Source of the DNA: Acanthaster planci
Lineage: Eukaryota > Echinodermata > Asteroidea > Valvatida > Acanthasteridae
DNA length: 64,000 nucleotides
Assembly: GCF_001949145.1 (NCBI RefSeq)
Contig: NW_019091530.1
Span: 124,001 to 188,000 of the forward strand
Direction of reading: 5' to 3'
Below the pieces are notes generated by a model. It ran no database searches and was not told the origin of the DNA. It saw only the letters and a program-made list of their open reading frames with translations. The translations under genes and the position numbers were made by a program. Positions 62,623 through 64,000 of this stretch are shown piece by piece; positions within the stretch are counted from its first letter, which is position 1, and each line of letters opens with the position of its first letter.

Positions 62623-64000
62623 GTAACCGTGGCAACCATTTTTCACATTGAAGTTCTTTTCTTAACTTTCCCAGTAGCTGTTGTAGACATCCTTTGGACT
62701 CCTGTTGTTCTTGAAATTGCATGAACACTACACCAAGCATGTTGTAGATTTTTTCAAAATACAAATCTGTTCCTCCAGATTAAAATGTTTTGTAGAATCT
62801 GACCCATCATCCCCTAACGAAGATACAGTGTTGTTCTCAGAACAGAATCACACTTGCAGAATTTGTATTTCTTGTGAAGAAAAATGTTGCCTGGAATAAC
62901 TCACAGCCAAGAAGTTTTTTGGGGTCAATTTTGGCCAGGTTTGGGGATGCTGGATCATATGCATTTTCTGGTATATATTGGTTTGTTGTAATTGACTGTG
63001 ATGTCTCCATCTGTGAGCATGAAGCCACAGTCTGGCTTTAACTCCTGTATCATTGGTAAATGGACTGTGTGCACAACATGATGACTTCTGTGTCTGCCAC
63101 CTTCATTATTTGAAGAAAAACCCACATGGTCGACGCTGCATCCTAAATTAGTCTAAGGCTTTCCTTTTTCCATCACATAGCAGGCTTTGCTGTAAAACAT
63201 GTGAGAGTGCCCTCAAGTTCTGGGGCTTTCTGATACGTTTTATGCCTTTTTCTCAACCAAATGGCCACTGATGATGTATCAATGATATCTCCAGTGAATT
63301 TTTTGTGTACTCCACAACTTTGCCAAACAGTATTTTCCACTGAGTGTCTCCATTAATGAAAAAGAGGCCTACACTGAGTAATCATGGCCCCCCCGCCGTA
63401 CTAAGGCTAGGAACCTGTCTTTGTGCATGCCTCTTTGTTATACAAATAATGGTCTTGCTTCCTGTGTTGTTTTGCATGTGGATATGGTTGATGGCGATGA
63501 CCTTCCAAAATCTCCCACAGTAGCAATAGTTTACTGCTTGATAGAACTTTCCATTCTTGAGAAAAGTATGTTCTCGTAGAATTGATTACATTAACCCTTC
63601 TTCTGTTTTAACCATCAAAAACAGTCAAAAATGCCTTCCAATTGATTTTCCCCAGTACACAGACACATATGGGAAATTTGACTGATTTTGAATGATATGA
63701 CAACTGTGTCAAAAATGCATCTTAGCATAGGAGGGTTAAAGTTTATACTTTGAATTAGTGCATTTGACATACATGAGTGCTTGAAATGTGCATGTTTTAG
63801 TCTGTAATAATTCCAACAAACTTTGATGCTAAAAGAGTGATGTAATTTTACTTGACAGCTTCTATTGAAAGGTTTGCATCACTGAAATAACAATAGTGAT
63901 GCATGCATTCCTATATCTCAAAGCATATTTAACAGGTGTTTCCTGGTATAGTTGGTCTTTTCCAAAATTACACCTTTTCTCTTCATCTTGTGGATACCTG
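62623..64000 (+). other. Intron sequence at the right end
   Basis: The next RyR segment after RYR repeat 4 is not found, so the window ends inside an intron. It holds a TTAA-flanked MITE at 63591-63739. Nothing else is recognised. Confidence 0.7.
63591..63739. mobile_element. TTAA-flanked MITE, 149 bp
   Basis: It starts TTAACCCTTCTTCTG and ends GCATAGGAGGGTTAA, a short imperfect inverted repeat with TTAA on both sides. The AT-rich interior has no coding capacity. It is a single copy in this window. Confidence 0.6.

Noticed and set aside
61758-62381. A 207-codon minus-strand frame
   Set aside because: It overlaps a TTAA-flanked MITE and runs beyond its border into unrelated intron. No domain is recognised.

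Overview
This 64 kb window is the middle of one very large, intron-rich animal gene on the plus strand. It encodes a ryanodine receptor (RyR), the intracellular Ca2+-release channel of the sarcoplasmic/endoplasmic reticulum. I could follow 52 coding exon positions, one of which has two alternative exons. They join with consistent reading phase from 364 to 61521, giving about 7,460 nt or 2,487 codons. I also see two candidate in-frame microexons. The reading starts just before the first SPRY domain, near residue 600 of a vertebrate RyR, and stops inside RYR repeat 4, near residue 2,900. Both ends of the gene lie outside the window, so no promoter, start codon, pore or terminator is present.

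The protein matches vertebrate RyRs and insect RyR about equally well, and its intron density is vertebrate-like. Introns are rich in tacatgta-type words, hold a Penelope-like retroelement and carry an intronless rhodopsin-type GPCR relic. This suggests an invertebrate deuterostome, most likely an echinoderm. The species assignment is inference.

Layout: 364-497 is the end of the N-terminal solenoid. 725-3019 is SPRY1. 3462-6431 is RYR repeats 1 and 2. 7217-9989 is SPRY2. 10422-23900 is the linker, a divergent Ser/Pro-rich region and one 739-nt exon. 23870-27818 is SPRY3. 28854-37871 is the handle/solenoid, with the short counterpart of the vertebrate acidic region at 32935-33012. 37658-50655 is the central RIH-containing solenoid. 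55598-56891 links to RYR repeats 3 and 4 at 57371-61521, with a RRLS phosphorylation-type motif between them.

The most interesting locus is 37.6-43.9 kb. Two homologous exons (38225-38354 and 43748-43880) encode alternative versions of the same cysteine-rich helix segment. They must be used one at a time: joining them in tandem creates a TGA at the junction, and skipping both shifts the frame. The 5.4 kb intron between them holds a 36-bp minisatellite and a decayed Penelope-like element arranged as an inverted repeat.

The introns carry many small transposon relics. Several families are flanked by TTAA, including two 59-bp near-palindromes with identical length. Others are a fold-back mariner-like element, a Tc1-like element, tRNA-derived SINEs and a perfect 50-bp palindrome.
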